Shown here: positions 1-6,471 of the stretch, one piece after another
Position numbering within the stretch: the stretch's first letter is position 1
Layout: each line of letters opens with the position of its first letter
The notes under the pieces: generated by a model
The model's database searches: none
Seen by the model: only the letters and a program-made list of their open reading frames with translations
What the model was told of the DNA's origin: nothing
NCBI GenBank assembly: GCA_009784935.1
Contig: WQXI01000009.1
Span: forward strand, 1-64,000
Reading direction: 5' to 3'
Source of the DNA: Treponema sp.
GTDB taxonomy: Bacteria > Spirochaetota > Spirochaetia > Treponematales > Breznakiellaceae
DNA: 64,000 nt
Made by a program: the position numbers and the translations under genes

Positions 1-378
1 GTTCCTGAGTTTGTTTCTAGGGTAAGTGGCATGAAGCCTCTGCTCTTCGGTTCTTATGGTTAGATTTTCTATCTTGAGGCATCAGTTCTCATGGTTAGAT
101 TTTAACGTGAGGCACTACGGGTAAATTTAAGAAAAATTTTGAAAAAATCCATGTTCGTTAAAACGCTCCTGATGCTGTTCCTTGATAGTGTACTACCGTA
201 GCCTTTTGCGGTAATCCCTTCGGGCTTCGTAAAGAGGGAAACCTTCAGGTTTGGTTGAGGTTCTGCGGGCTCGTCCTTTGTGCTACATTGCTTGCTAGAA
301 GCTTCGTTGTATGATCATTGTCACTGTGTGAAGCTCTTATGCTTCTTTTATCCTCTGCGTGATGAATTTTGATTTCTA
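1..378. other. gene-free left edge
   Basis: No gene is supported here. Frame 1 is open only to the stop at 61-63 and could be the tail of a gene starting outside the window, but the 20 codons are not recognisable. The stretch is visibly richer in GC than the genes that follow. It holds a pair of direct repeats (50-114) and several tiny hairpins, for example GAAGC/GCTTC around 330-345. It could be a decayed repeat or pseudogene remnant. Confidence 0.4.
50..114. repeat. imperfect direct repeat, two copies
   Basis: Copy 1 (50-81) and copy 2 (85-114) both read GTTCT[T/C]ATGGTTAGATTTT, then 4-6 variable bases, then [T/C]GTGAGGCA or CTTGAGGCA. The copies are separated by three bases. Function unknown. 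Confidence 0.6.
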
Positions 379-407
379 TTGACAATATAATATTCTTTTA
401 TTATAAT
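379..407 (+). promoter_or_regulatory. consensus sigma-70 promoter, leaderless geometry
   Basis: TTGACA (379-384), a 17-base spacer and TATAAT (402-407) match the housekeeping consensus at every position. Only six bases separate the -10 from the ATG at 414, so the predicted transcription start falls on the start codon. Confidence 0.8.
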
Positions 408-413
408 ATAAGA

Positions 414-1067
414 ATGCTGAAAGAAAATCTTATTAAAATTTACTCAAAATATTTAATTCTATTTTCTATATTACTTTTTTCTCTATCTTCATGCACATAT
501 AATGAAATTAATAATCTGCTAAAAGAAGCAGAATTTTATTCTAATAAATATTTAGTTCAAAATAATATAATAGATTCGGATGACATAATAATCGAAGATT
601 ATAAATATTTTAAAATAATTATGGATGAATTATATAATCAGCGTATGAATATGACAAATAGACAAGGAAGTAAATATACTAGTATTTTAAATAGATTTAA
701 TAAGTTTAATTATTCTTATTTTGATGATATTGGAACTATAATAACTAAAACAAAAGATGATGTAACTATCAAAGTCGGACTAGTTATAGCTTATAATATT
801 TTTGATCATATTGTATACGTTGAGTTAAAAACACGAAAACTTGATATAATTAATTTAATAAAAGAATACTTTTTGACAAAAAATATTAATGATATAAATC
901 CTGTAAATGAGATCAATATAAGAAATGAATTACTGGAAATTATTAATGATATTATTTTGGGTACTGATAAAGCAAAAAGAATATTATTTACTATGTTAGA
1001 ACCAACAGAATCAACCTATTCACAGCCGGATTATGCAAATGAAAATGGCACCATAATTTGGAAATAA
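414..1067 (+). CDS. small lipoprotein, function unknown
   Basis: 217 residues from the ATG at 414. The frame stays open upstream to a TTG at 369, but the promoter (379-407) lies inside that extension, so 414 is preferred. A 26-residue lipoprotein signal ends in the lipobox LSSC, predicting a lipid-anchored envelope protein. The mature part is lysine-, isoleucine- and asparagine-rich with no recognised domain. The gene is far more AT-rich than the 3-64 kb region. It is followed 16 bases later by another exported protein (1084) and then a small lipoprotein (2051), probably one transcript. Role unknown. Confidence 0.7.
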   Translation: MLKENLIKIYSKYLILFSILLFSLSSCTYNEINNLLKEAEFYSNKYLVQNNIIDSDDIIIEDYKYFKIIMDELYNQRMNMTNRQGSKYTSILNRFNKFNYSYFDDIGTIITKTKDDVTIKVGLVIAYNIFDHIVYVELKTRKLDIINLIKEYFLTKNINDINPVNEINIRNELLEIINDIILGTDKAKRILFTMLEPTESTYSQPDYANENGTIIWK

Positions 1068-1083
1068 AATATAAGGTAAAATT

Positions 1084-1998
1084 ATGAAAACAATATATTT
1101 TTATTGTGTATTTATATTTTTCTGCAGTTCAATTATTTTTGCTACAGTGCAAAGACCGGATAATATTATATATAATGGGACAGAATATTATATTGATAAC
1201 TATCTAATGGAAGAATATTTTGAAAAATATCCATGGAAAAGACCTGTCGGAGAATGGATGAGTACAGGTCTATGGCGCGGCTATGTTGCAACATATGAAA
1301 TAATTGATAATGAGTTATGGCTTGTTGATATTAAAATTTTAGATGGTCTTTATGAAATTGACGGGGCTTGGGATCATAAATTAGTTAGTGTTTTTAATAA
1401 ATATTTTATTGGAGGAAATAAAATAAAACTTAATTGGTTTAACGGATTAATAGGTCTTTATAAAAGCAGCTACTCAAACGAAAATGAATATTATAAATTA
1501 ATAGAAATTATAAAGGGAGATGTTGTTAAAGAATTTGAATTAAACAATAAACAATATTTTAAATTTAGAGGGATAAGAATTAAGTATGATAATATTATCT
1601 CAGAATATTATTCAATTAGATTTAATAACATAGAATATAGATACAGAAAAACAAATTTTAAAATGGTAAAAAATATATATAATGAATTAAATATGAAATA
1701 CAGCGAACCTTTAGATTATATTGAAATATATAATGAATTTGATAACGTCGGAATACCTAAAGAATTAATTGATTATTTAATAAATCATATTGATAATATC
1801 AAAAATTATAATCTAAAGTATATGCATAATCGTATTAGAAATATTTTAATTATTAGAATATCAGTAATATTTGCAGTAATTTCTATATTATCTATTTTAA
1901 TGATAAAATTAATAAAAATAACAAAGAAAAAGAAGCTAAAAATTCGTCTAATTAGATATAGAGAGAATGAGAGCTATATTAAAAAAGATAATTCTTGA
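1084..1998 (+). CDS. exported protein with C-terminal membrane segment, unknown function
   Basis: 304 residues. An N-terminal signal sequence (about residues 1-20) precedes a predicted extracytoplasmic region of about 230 residues. A strong hydrophobic segment near residues 257-280 is followed by a lysine/arginine-rich tail, so the protein is probably anchored by its C-terminus with a short basic cytoplasmic end. No domain is recognised. The gene lies in the AT-rich island, 16 bases after the lipoprotein at 414, and is probably co-transcribed with it and with the gene at 2051. The start is an ATG with a weak upstream purine stretch (AAGGTAAA). Confidence 0.65.
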   Translation: MKTIYFYCVFIFFCSSIIFATVQRPDNIIYNGTEYYIDNYLMEEYFEKYPWKRPVGEWMSTGLWRGYVATYEIIDNELWLVDIKILDGLYEIDGAWDHKLVSVFNKYFIGGNKIKLNWFNGLIGLYKSSYSNENEYYKLIEIIKGDVVKEFELNNKQYFKFRGIRIKYDNIISEYYSIRFNNIEYRYRKTNFKMVKNIYNELNMKYSEPLDYIEIYNEFDNVGIPKELIDYLINHIDNIKNYNLKYMHNRIRNILIIRISVIFAVISILSILMIKLIKITKKKKLKIRLIRYRENESYIKKDNS

Positions 1999-2050
1999 CA
2001 AAAATAATGAAATAATATTAAAGTTAAACATTATACATAAAGGAGCAGTT

Positions 2051-2305
2051 ATGAAAAGATTCCAAATTATATTCATTTTATTTTCGGTTTTACTGATAGT
2101 AATAATTACATCCTGTTATACTACATCAAAAACCGGAGAGCGGTGTCCTCCTTGTTATGGAACAGGAAAATGCTATAGCTGTCATGGGATAGGAAACTCA
2201 AGAGAAGACGGCAGATGCCGCGTATGCAGAGGGAGCGGAAAATGCGTTGCTTGCAACGGCTCAGGTGAATATAGACGGATAATTTTACCGGGGCAAAGAT
2301 TCTAA
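2051..2305 (+). CDS. small lipoprotein with DnaJ-type cysteine repeats
   Basis: 84 residues from the ATG at 2051, which has an AAAGGAG site five bases upstream; a longer in-frame extension to 1967 overlaps the previous gene and is rejected. A lipoprotein signal ends in TSC (near residue 21). The rest is almost wholly a zinc-finger-like block with spacing CxxCxGxGxCxxCxGxG, followed by a second CxxCxGxGxCxxCxGxG. This is the pattern of the central cysteine-rich domain of DnaJ/Hsp40, but there is no J domain. Such blocks bind zinc and peptide in chaperones; here it would sit outside the cytoplasm. Function inferred only. Confidence 0.7.
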   Translation: MKRFQIIFILFSVLLIVIITSCYTTSKTGERCPPCYGTGKCYSCHGIGNSREDGRCRVCRGSGKCVACNGSGEYRRIILPGQRF

Positions 2306-2316
2306 AACAGATATTC

Positions 2317-2370
2317 TCTATTAATCTATTAATGATCTATATAATGATCTATTAATTTTAATCTATTAAT
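2317..2370. repeat. short AT-rich near-tandem repeat
   Basis: The unit TCTATTAAT occurs at 2317-2325, 2325-2333, 2348-2356 and 2362-2370, with a variant TCTATATAAT at 2336-2345. It lies between the convergent ends of the AT-rich island and rnc. No hairpin with a T-run is obvious. Confidence 0.6.
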
Positions 2371-2420
2371 TAAAAAGAAAAACTTACTACAGCCGTATAT
2401 AATATTAATCGTTTAAACGT

Positions 2421-3122
2421 TCAATTATTAAGTTTCTCAAAAGCCGTTTTTGCCGCTTCCTGCTCCGCGCTTTTTTTGTTTCTGCCGGTTCCCGTACCGT
2501 AAACGGTCTCCCCTATTTTTACGTCAATAAAAAATATGCGGTCGTGTTCGGGACCTGTGCGTTTAATTAAAATATACTCCGGATAACATTTAAACTGCCG
2601 CTGACAAAACTCCTGCAAGAGTGATTTATAGTCCTTGTGATAATTATCGCCTGTAACTTTATTAATTTCCGGCTTAATACAGCGGCTGACAAAATCAAAG
2701 GCTGCTTTATATCCGCAGTCAATAAAAAGAGCGCCGATAAGCGCTTCCATTGCATCTGCGAGAATCGCCTTTTTGGTTCTACCGCTTGTCTTTTCTTCGC
2801 CCTTGCCTAAAAGCAGCATTTTATCAATATTAAGATTTAAAGCAATCTCAGAAAGAATGTCTTCTGACACAACTACAGCTTTTATTTTTGCAAGTTCGCC
2901 TTCGCTTTTGTCCTTAAACTCCTGATATAAAATCGAAGCACAGACCGAACCCAAAATTGAATCCCCCAAAAACTCGAGACGTTCATTATTTGCTTTACTG
3001 CCGGATTCGTTGGATACAGATCGATGAACAAAAGAAAGATTTAAAATATCTATATTTTTAAATTTAAAACCGGCGGCCTTTTGAAAAGCCGCCAGTTCGT
3101 TTTTCCTTTCTGTACTGAGAAT
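2421..3122 (-). CDS. rnc: ribonuclease III, non-standard start
   Basis: Double-strand-specific endoribonuclease for rRNA and mRNA maturation. The signature NNERLEFLGDS is present, followed by the catalytic domain with DAMEALIGALFIDCGY, and a C-terminal double-stranded RNA-binding domain ending in KKSAEQEAAKTAFEKL. No ATG, GTG or TTG occurs in frame between the upstream in-frame stop (inside acpP) and the TTG in the middle of the signature motif, which cannot be the start. The likely starts are ATT at 3122-3120 (233 residues, four bases after the acpP stop) or CTG at 3095-3093 (224 residues, with AAAGG about nine bases before it). ATT is used here because it retains more of the N-terminal helix. 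Last gene of rpmF-acpP-rnc. Confidence 0.85.
   Translation of the reverse strand: MLSTERKNELAAFQKAAGFKFKNIDILNLSFVHRSVSNESGSKANNERLEFLGDSILGSVCASILYQEFKDKSEGELAKIKAVVVSEDILSEIALNLNIDKMLLLGKGEEKTSGRTKKAILADAMEALIGALFIDCGYKAAFDFVSRCIKPEINKVTGDNYHKDYKSLLQEFCQRQFKCYPEYILIKRTGPEHDRIFFIDVKIGETVYGTGTGRNKKSAEQEAAKTAFEKLNN
3072..3093 (-). promoter_or_regulatory. GC-rich hairpin at the 5' end of rnc
   Basis: GGCGGC (3088-3093 on the minus strand) pairs with GCCGCC (3072-3077) across a 10-base loop. The downstream bases GGTTTTAAATTT give a short T-run. It lies just after acpP and at the start of rnc, where it could attenuate transcription or translation of rnc. It is too short to be a typical RNase III substrate. 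Confidence 0.4.
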
Positions 3123-3126
3123 GTTC

Positions 3127-3363
3127 TTACTTTTGCTGTGATTTAATAAATTCGTAAGCGTCCTTCACAGTTTCAAATTCATTGGCTTTTTCATCAGGAA
3201 TATTAATACCCATTTCTTCCTCAATAGCATAAACCAATTCATAGGTGTCAAGGCTGTCAGCGCCGAGATCCTGACGGAATGACGCTTCCAATGTGATTTT
3301 GCCCTCATCGACTTCGAGTTTTTCTGCGATGAGTTTTTTCATTTTTTCAAACAATTCGTCCAT
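3127..3363 (-). CDS. acpP: acyl carrier protein
   Basis: 78 residues, the normal length. Carries acyl chains on a phosphopantetheine arm during fatty acid synthesis. The attachment motif DSL places the modified serine at residue 37, inside GADSLDTYELV. The protein is strongly acidic, as expected. It sits between rpmF (14 bases upstream) and rnc (four bases downstream), the common rpmF-fatty-acid linkage. GGGGAAAG about five bases before the ATG is the ribosome site. Confidence 0.95.
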   Translation of the reverse strand: MDELFEKMKKLIAEKLEVDEGKITLEASFRQDLGADSLDTYELVYAIEEEMGINIPDEKANEFETVKDAYEFIKSQQK

Positions 3364-3377
3364 TTCTTTCCCCTTAT

Positions 3378-3566
3378 TTATACTTTAGAATCAGGTACAA
3401 TTACCTGTTTACCTCGATAATAGCCGCATTTTGAGCAAACCCGGTGAAGAATTACCTTGTTGCCGCAAGTACTGCAGTCTATCATTGAAGGCGCTGTAAG
3501 TTTCATGTTCAGAGACTGCCGACGGCGCGTCCTGGCCTTTGATGTTTTACCTCTGGGTACTGCCAT
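3378..3566 (-). CDS. rpmF: 50S ribosomal protein L32
   Basis: 62 residues. The conserved N-terminus MAVPRGKTSKARTRRR is followed by a zinc ribbon with cysteines at 31, 34, 44 and 47 (CxxC-x9-CxxC), the zinc-binding form of L32. First gene of the rpmF-acpP-rnc transcript, with its promoter at 3592-3620 and about 17-20 bases of leader. Confidence 0.95.
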   Translation of the reverse strand: MAVPRGKTSKARTRRRQSLNMKLTAPSMIDCSTCGNKVILHRVCSKCGYYRGKQVIVPDSKV

Positions 3567-3591
3567 AATCTAACCTCACAAACTTATTTGT

Positions 3592-3620
3592 ATCTTAACA
3601 AAATCCAATATATTTGTCAA
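3592..3620 (-). promoter_or_regulatory. promoter of rpmF-acpP-rnc
   Basis: On the minus strand TTGACA (3620-3615), a 17-base spacer and TAAGAT (3597-3592). The transcript would start near 3585, leaving a leader before rpmF, unlike the leaderless promoters elsewhere in the window. Confidence 0.75.
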
Positions 3621-3687
3621 GACATTTTTCTTGTTTTTGTCAAAACATGATATATTAAACGAAGCTCCGCTGAAAGCGGCATTTCGC

Positions 3688-4170
3688 TTACATGTTAGTG
3701 TACTTGTTTTTCAAAGCTTTGGCAACCAGCGGAGGTACCATTCCGCTCAAATTTCCATTAAAAGAAGCCAGCTCTTTTATCGAAGAAGATCGAATGACAA
3801 AATATTCCGGATCGGTTGTCATAAAGATTGTTTCGATGTCGGGGTCAAGGGTTCTATTCATCATAGAAAGCTCGAACTCATAAGAAAAATCTTCCAGCCC
3901 GCGGACTCCCCTAAGCAGCAGCTTTATTTTTTCCTTTTTAAGATAATCCACTATAAGACTGTCGCAAATTGTCACAGATACGTTTTTCTTGTCTTTTATA
4001 AGCTCACTAATCATAGAAGCCCTCTCTTCGGCAGAAAAAAGGTACTTTTTTTGCTTGTTTTCGGCTATTACGACAACCAATTCTTCAAAAATTGAAGCTG
4101 CGCGCTGTATTATATTGATATGTCCCGAAGTGGGGGGATCAAAAGAACCCGGAAAAGCTGCTTTTAGCAT
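3688..4170 (-). CDS. coaD: phosphopantetheine adenylyltransferase
   Basis: 160 residues, normal length. Transfers AMP from ATP to 4'-phosphopantetheine in coenzyme A synthesis, which also supplies the AcpP prosthetic group. The nucleotidyltransferase motif [10 protein letters not shown] is at 8-17 (His17), [12 protein letters not shown] at 87-98, and the ATP-binding serine run SSSIKEL at 128-134. Possible promoter TTGTTT-N17-TAAGCT (4205-4177) ends six bases before the ATG, a weak leaderless candidate. It is divergent from the lipoprotein at 4292. A weak hairpin CCGCT/AGCGG (3667-3679) follows the stop. Confidence 0.95.
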   Translation of the reverse strand: MLKAAFPGSFDPPTSGHINIIQRAASIFEELVVVIAENKQKKYLFSAEERASMISELIKDKKNVSVTICDSLIVDYLKKEKIKLLLRGVRGLEDFSYEFELSMMNRTLDPDIETIFMTTDPEYFVIRSSSIKELASFNGNLSGMVPPLVAKALKNKYTNM

Positions 4171-4256
4171 TGTTCAAGCTTACCAAAAGTACGCAATATA
4201 AACAAGTAGGGTAACTTTCGGCTCAAAAATAGGTTTTATCAATAATATGCAATACA

Positions 4257-4285
4257 TTGACAGAATCAAAAAAATAGTATACTAT
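4257..4285 (+). promoter_or_regulatory. promoter, leaderless geometry
   Basis: TTGACA (4257-4262), 17-base spacer, TACTAT (4280-4285), then six bases to the ATG at 4292. An overlapping TATAAT at 4283-4288 would be three bases from the ATG. Confidence 0.7.
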
Positions 4286-4291
4286 AATGCT

Positions 4292-4828
4292 ATGGGAAGA
4301 AAAAAAGTCCTTATACTGCTCTCTCTCTCTGCAATTCTGGCGGCGTTGTGCCTCTTTGTGTCCTGCGGGACAGGATCCGGTACTCAAGGGTCCAGCGGAA
4401 GTTCAGGAAGAAGAAATGATGTTTTTGACCCCCGTTCTGTCAGTCAGGCTCACTATAATACCACAAGGGATGAGGTTCAGCAGTTTATAAACAGGCTCAA
4501 CGAAATCATCAGAAGCCGCAATTATCAGGCTTGGAGAGATTGTTTGTCTCCCGATTATTTTGCGGAAATTTCTTCCCCGGAAAACCTAAGGGAAATATCC
4601 AATCAGCCTGCTATGAGAACCAGAAGAATCGTGCTCAGAACGCCGCAGGACTATTTTGAATATGTGGTTGTTCCTTCCAGAGCAGACCTGCGTGTTGACG
4701 ATATCGAATTTATCAGCATGAACAGGGTAAAAGCATTTACGGTAACTACAAACAGGGCGGGAGAAGAACAGCGTCTTCGCCTTTATGATCTTGAAAAAAT
4801 CGGTAATTCATGGACAATAATCAATTAA
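4292..4828 (+). CDS. lipoprotein with NTF2-like appearance, function unknown
   Basis: 178 residues from the ATG at 4292; the open frame reaches back to 4247, but the promoter at 4257-4285 lies within that extension. The lipobox is FVSC (cysteine near residue 25), followed by a Gly/Ser linker. The mature domain has an N-terminal helix pair (QQFINRLNEIIRSRNYQAW) and C-terminal strands, resembling small alpha+beta envelope domains; this is only an impression. First gene of a three-gene operon with the HEAT protein (10 bases downstream) and the P-loop/Asp23 protein. Confidence 0.75.
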   Translation: MGRKKVLILLSLSAILAALCLFVSCGTGSGTQGSSGSSGRRNDVFDPRSVSQAHYNTTRDEVQQFINRLNEIIRSRNYQAWRDCLSPDYFAEISSPENLREISNQPAMRTRRIVLRTPQDYFEYVVVPSRADLRVDDIEFISMNRVKAFTVTTNRAGEEQRLRLYDLEKIGNSWTIIN

Positions 4829-4838
4829 GGAGAATTAT

Positions 4839-5543
4839 ATGTTTTCATTAAAGCGTTTTTCTATTCTTATAGCTGCGGCTGTTTTAATCGCTTCCGCCGT
4901 CACCGCGCAGACTAATCAGAGAAGGGAAATGACCGTAGAAGAATCCTATCTGCAGGAATCAATAGAAATAATGATTATCAGGGAAACTGCAAGAGCTCAT
5001 ACCAGAGAACAAAAATTGCTGTCCCTTGATTATATAAGAGATGCCATTGGCCGCGGTAATACAAACGATGAAATCCGCCAGACACTGGAATTCCTTTCCA
5101 GAGAAGGCAGAAGGAACATGGCAAGAGAAAACGGCAGACTCGTTAACAATTTCCCCGATGTAAGGCGTCAGGCGGCGAGAGCTCTTGGAATGCTTGGGAC
5201 AGAAGAAGCCAGACAATCACTGCTGGAAATCTGCCAATTCGAAAACGAACCTATGGTTCTTCAGGAAGCTATTAAATCCCTCGGCGACATCGGAACAAAC
5301 GAAAACAACGAAACAGTAGCCCATATCGCATGGGTTATGACACGATTTGATAACCTTAACCCCGACAATATTATGGCAGTAGCCACTATTGACGCTTTCG
5401 AAAAAATAGCCAGAAACAATAACGGCCTTAGTTCTCCTGACGCAATTAGAGTTCTGGTGCGTATTTCCGAAGGTCAGTATGTTACGCCTGTAAAAGAAAG
5501 AGCAAGACAGCTTCTTGCTGAACTGCGAACCTACGGCAACTAA
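4839..5543 (+). CDS. exported HEAT-repeat protein
   Basis: 234 residues. A signal peptide (about 1-23, ending VTAQ) precedes helical repeats of HEAT type: VRRQAARALGMLGTEEARQS, then PMVLQEAIKSLGDIGTNEN and further degenerate copies to about residue 225. Such repeats usually bind proteins in the envelope. The ribosome site AAGGAG lies seven bases before the ATG. Conserved neighbours are the lipoprotein before it and the P-loop/Asp23 protein after it. No enzymatic motif is visible. Confidence 0.8.
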   Translation: MFSLKRFSILIAAAVLIASAVTAQTNQRREMTVEESYLQESIEIMIIRETARAHTREQKLLSLDYIRDAIGRGNTNDEIRQTLEFLSREGRRNMARENGRLVNNFPDVRRQAARALGMLGTEEARQSLLEICQFENEPMVLQEAIKSLGDIGTNENNETVAHIAWVMTRFDNLNPDNIMAVATIDAFEKIARNNNGLSSPDAIRVLVRISEGQYVTPVKERARQLLAELRTYGN

Positions 5544-5565
5544 TTACTTTTCTTGATGGAGAGCG

Positions 5566-6471
5566 ATGATTTTTGATTTCCTGTTTCTAAAACGGAAAAA
5601 AGTCTTCGCTCTTGTCGGGGGAAGCGGCACCGGAAAAAGTTTTCACGCTAAAATAGTAGCTCAAAAATACAGAGTCGATTTTATGATCGATGACGGTCTT
5701 TTAATTAAAGACAACCGTATTCTCGCGGGACATTCCGCAAAAAAAGAACATTCATTTATGGCTGCCGTTAAGGTCGCTCTTTTTGACGATAAAACACATA
5801 GAGACGAAGTCGCACGCAAACTCCAAACCGAAAAATTCAAACGTATTCTGCTTTTGGGAACATCAGAAAAGATGGTTCATAAAATTGCCGCGCGTCTTCA
5901 GCTTGACGCTCCTTTTAAAATAATAAAAATAGAAGACATTGCCTCGCAGGAAGAAATTGACAAAGCGATAAGAACAAGACGTATAGAAGGAAAACATGTA
6001 ATTCCTGTACCGTCTATGGAAATAAAGAAAAATTACCCCAATATTTTTTATGACGCGATAAAAATATTTAAACGGCGGATGGCTCCGGGAAAACCAATGA
6101 CTGCAAACCGAATTCCTGCGGATTCTGCCGGAGTGCCGTCAGGGATTGGACCTTTGCCCACTTTGCACGAAAAATCGCTTGTAAGACCGGAATATTCAAA
6201 ACACGGCAGGGTTTTTATTTCGGAAGGAGCGTTAATTCAATTTGTAACTCACTGCGTTGATGAATACGAAACAAATATTAAAATTAAAAAGATTCTCGTT
6301 AAAAATACTGAGATGGGTTACCGCCTTGTAATAACTATCGATGTGCCCTACGGAATCCAGCTTGGCGGAAACATTCAGGATTTACAGCAATACGTTATAG
6401 ATAATATTGAACGATACACCGGCATATTAATAGAAGAAGTAAATATTATTATCGATAAAATCACTGAGTAA
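5566..6471 (+). CDS. P-loop protein fused to an Asp23/Gls24-like domain
   Basis: 301 residues. Residues 18-25 are a Walker A motif (GGSGTGKS) at the start of a kinase- or ATPase-like domain of about 170 residues, including an IDDG acidic motif near 41-44. A proline-rich linker (about 172-210) leads to a C-terminal domain (about 212-299) with the look of Asp23/Gls24 (DUF322): GxxxQxLQxYVxxNIExxTGIxxxEVNIxxD. That family is linked to envelope functions in Firmicutes. A joint role is not known to me. GGAG lies shortly before the ATG. The stop overlaps the opposing pcnB stop by 11 bases. Confidence 0.75.
   Translation: MIFDFLFLKRKKVFALVGGSGTGKSFHAKIVAQKYRVDFMIDDGLLIKDNRILAGHSAKKEHSFMAAVKVALFDDKTHRDEVARKLQTEKFKRILLLGTSEKMVHKIAARLQLDAPFKIIKIEDIASQEEIDKAIRTRRIEGKHVIPVPSMEIKKNYPNIFYDAIKIFKRRMAPGKPMTANRIPADSAGVPSGIGPLPTLHEKSLVRPEYSKHGRVFISEGALIQFVTHCVDEYETNIKIKKILVKNTEMGYRLVITIDVPYGIQLGGNIQDLQQYVIDNIERYTGILIEEVNIIIDKITE

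Noticed and set aside
151-201. Short ORF starting ATGTTCGTTAAAACG with a signal-peptide-like hydrophobic sequence
   Set aside because: It ends after 16 codons, has no ribosome site or promoter, and lies in a region with repeats; it is more likely chance or a decayed remnant.
3631-4201. Plus-strand ORFs of 60-154 codons opposite coaD
   Set aside because: They lie antisense to coaD, a well-supported gene, and show no family resemblance.
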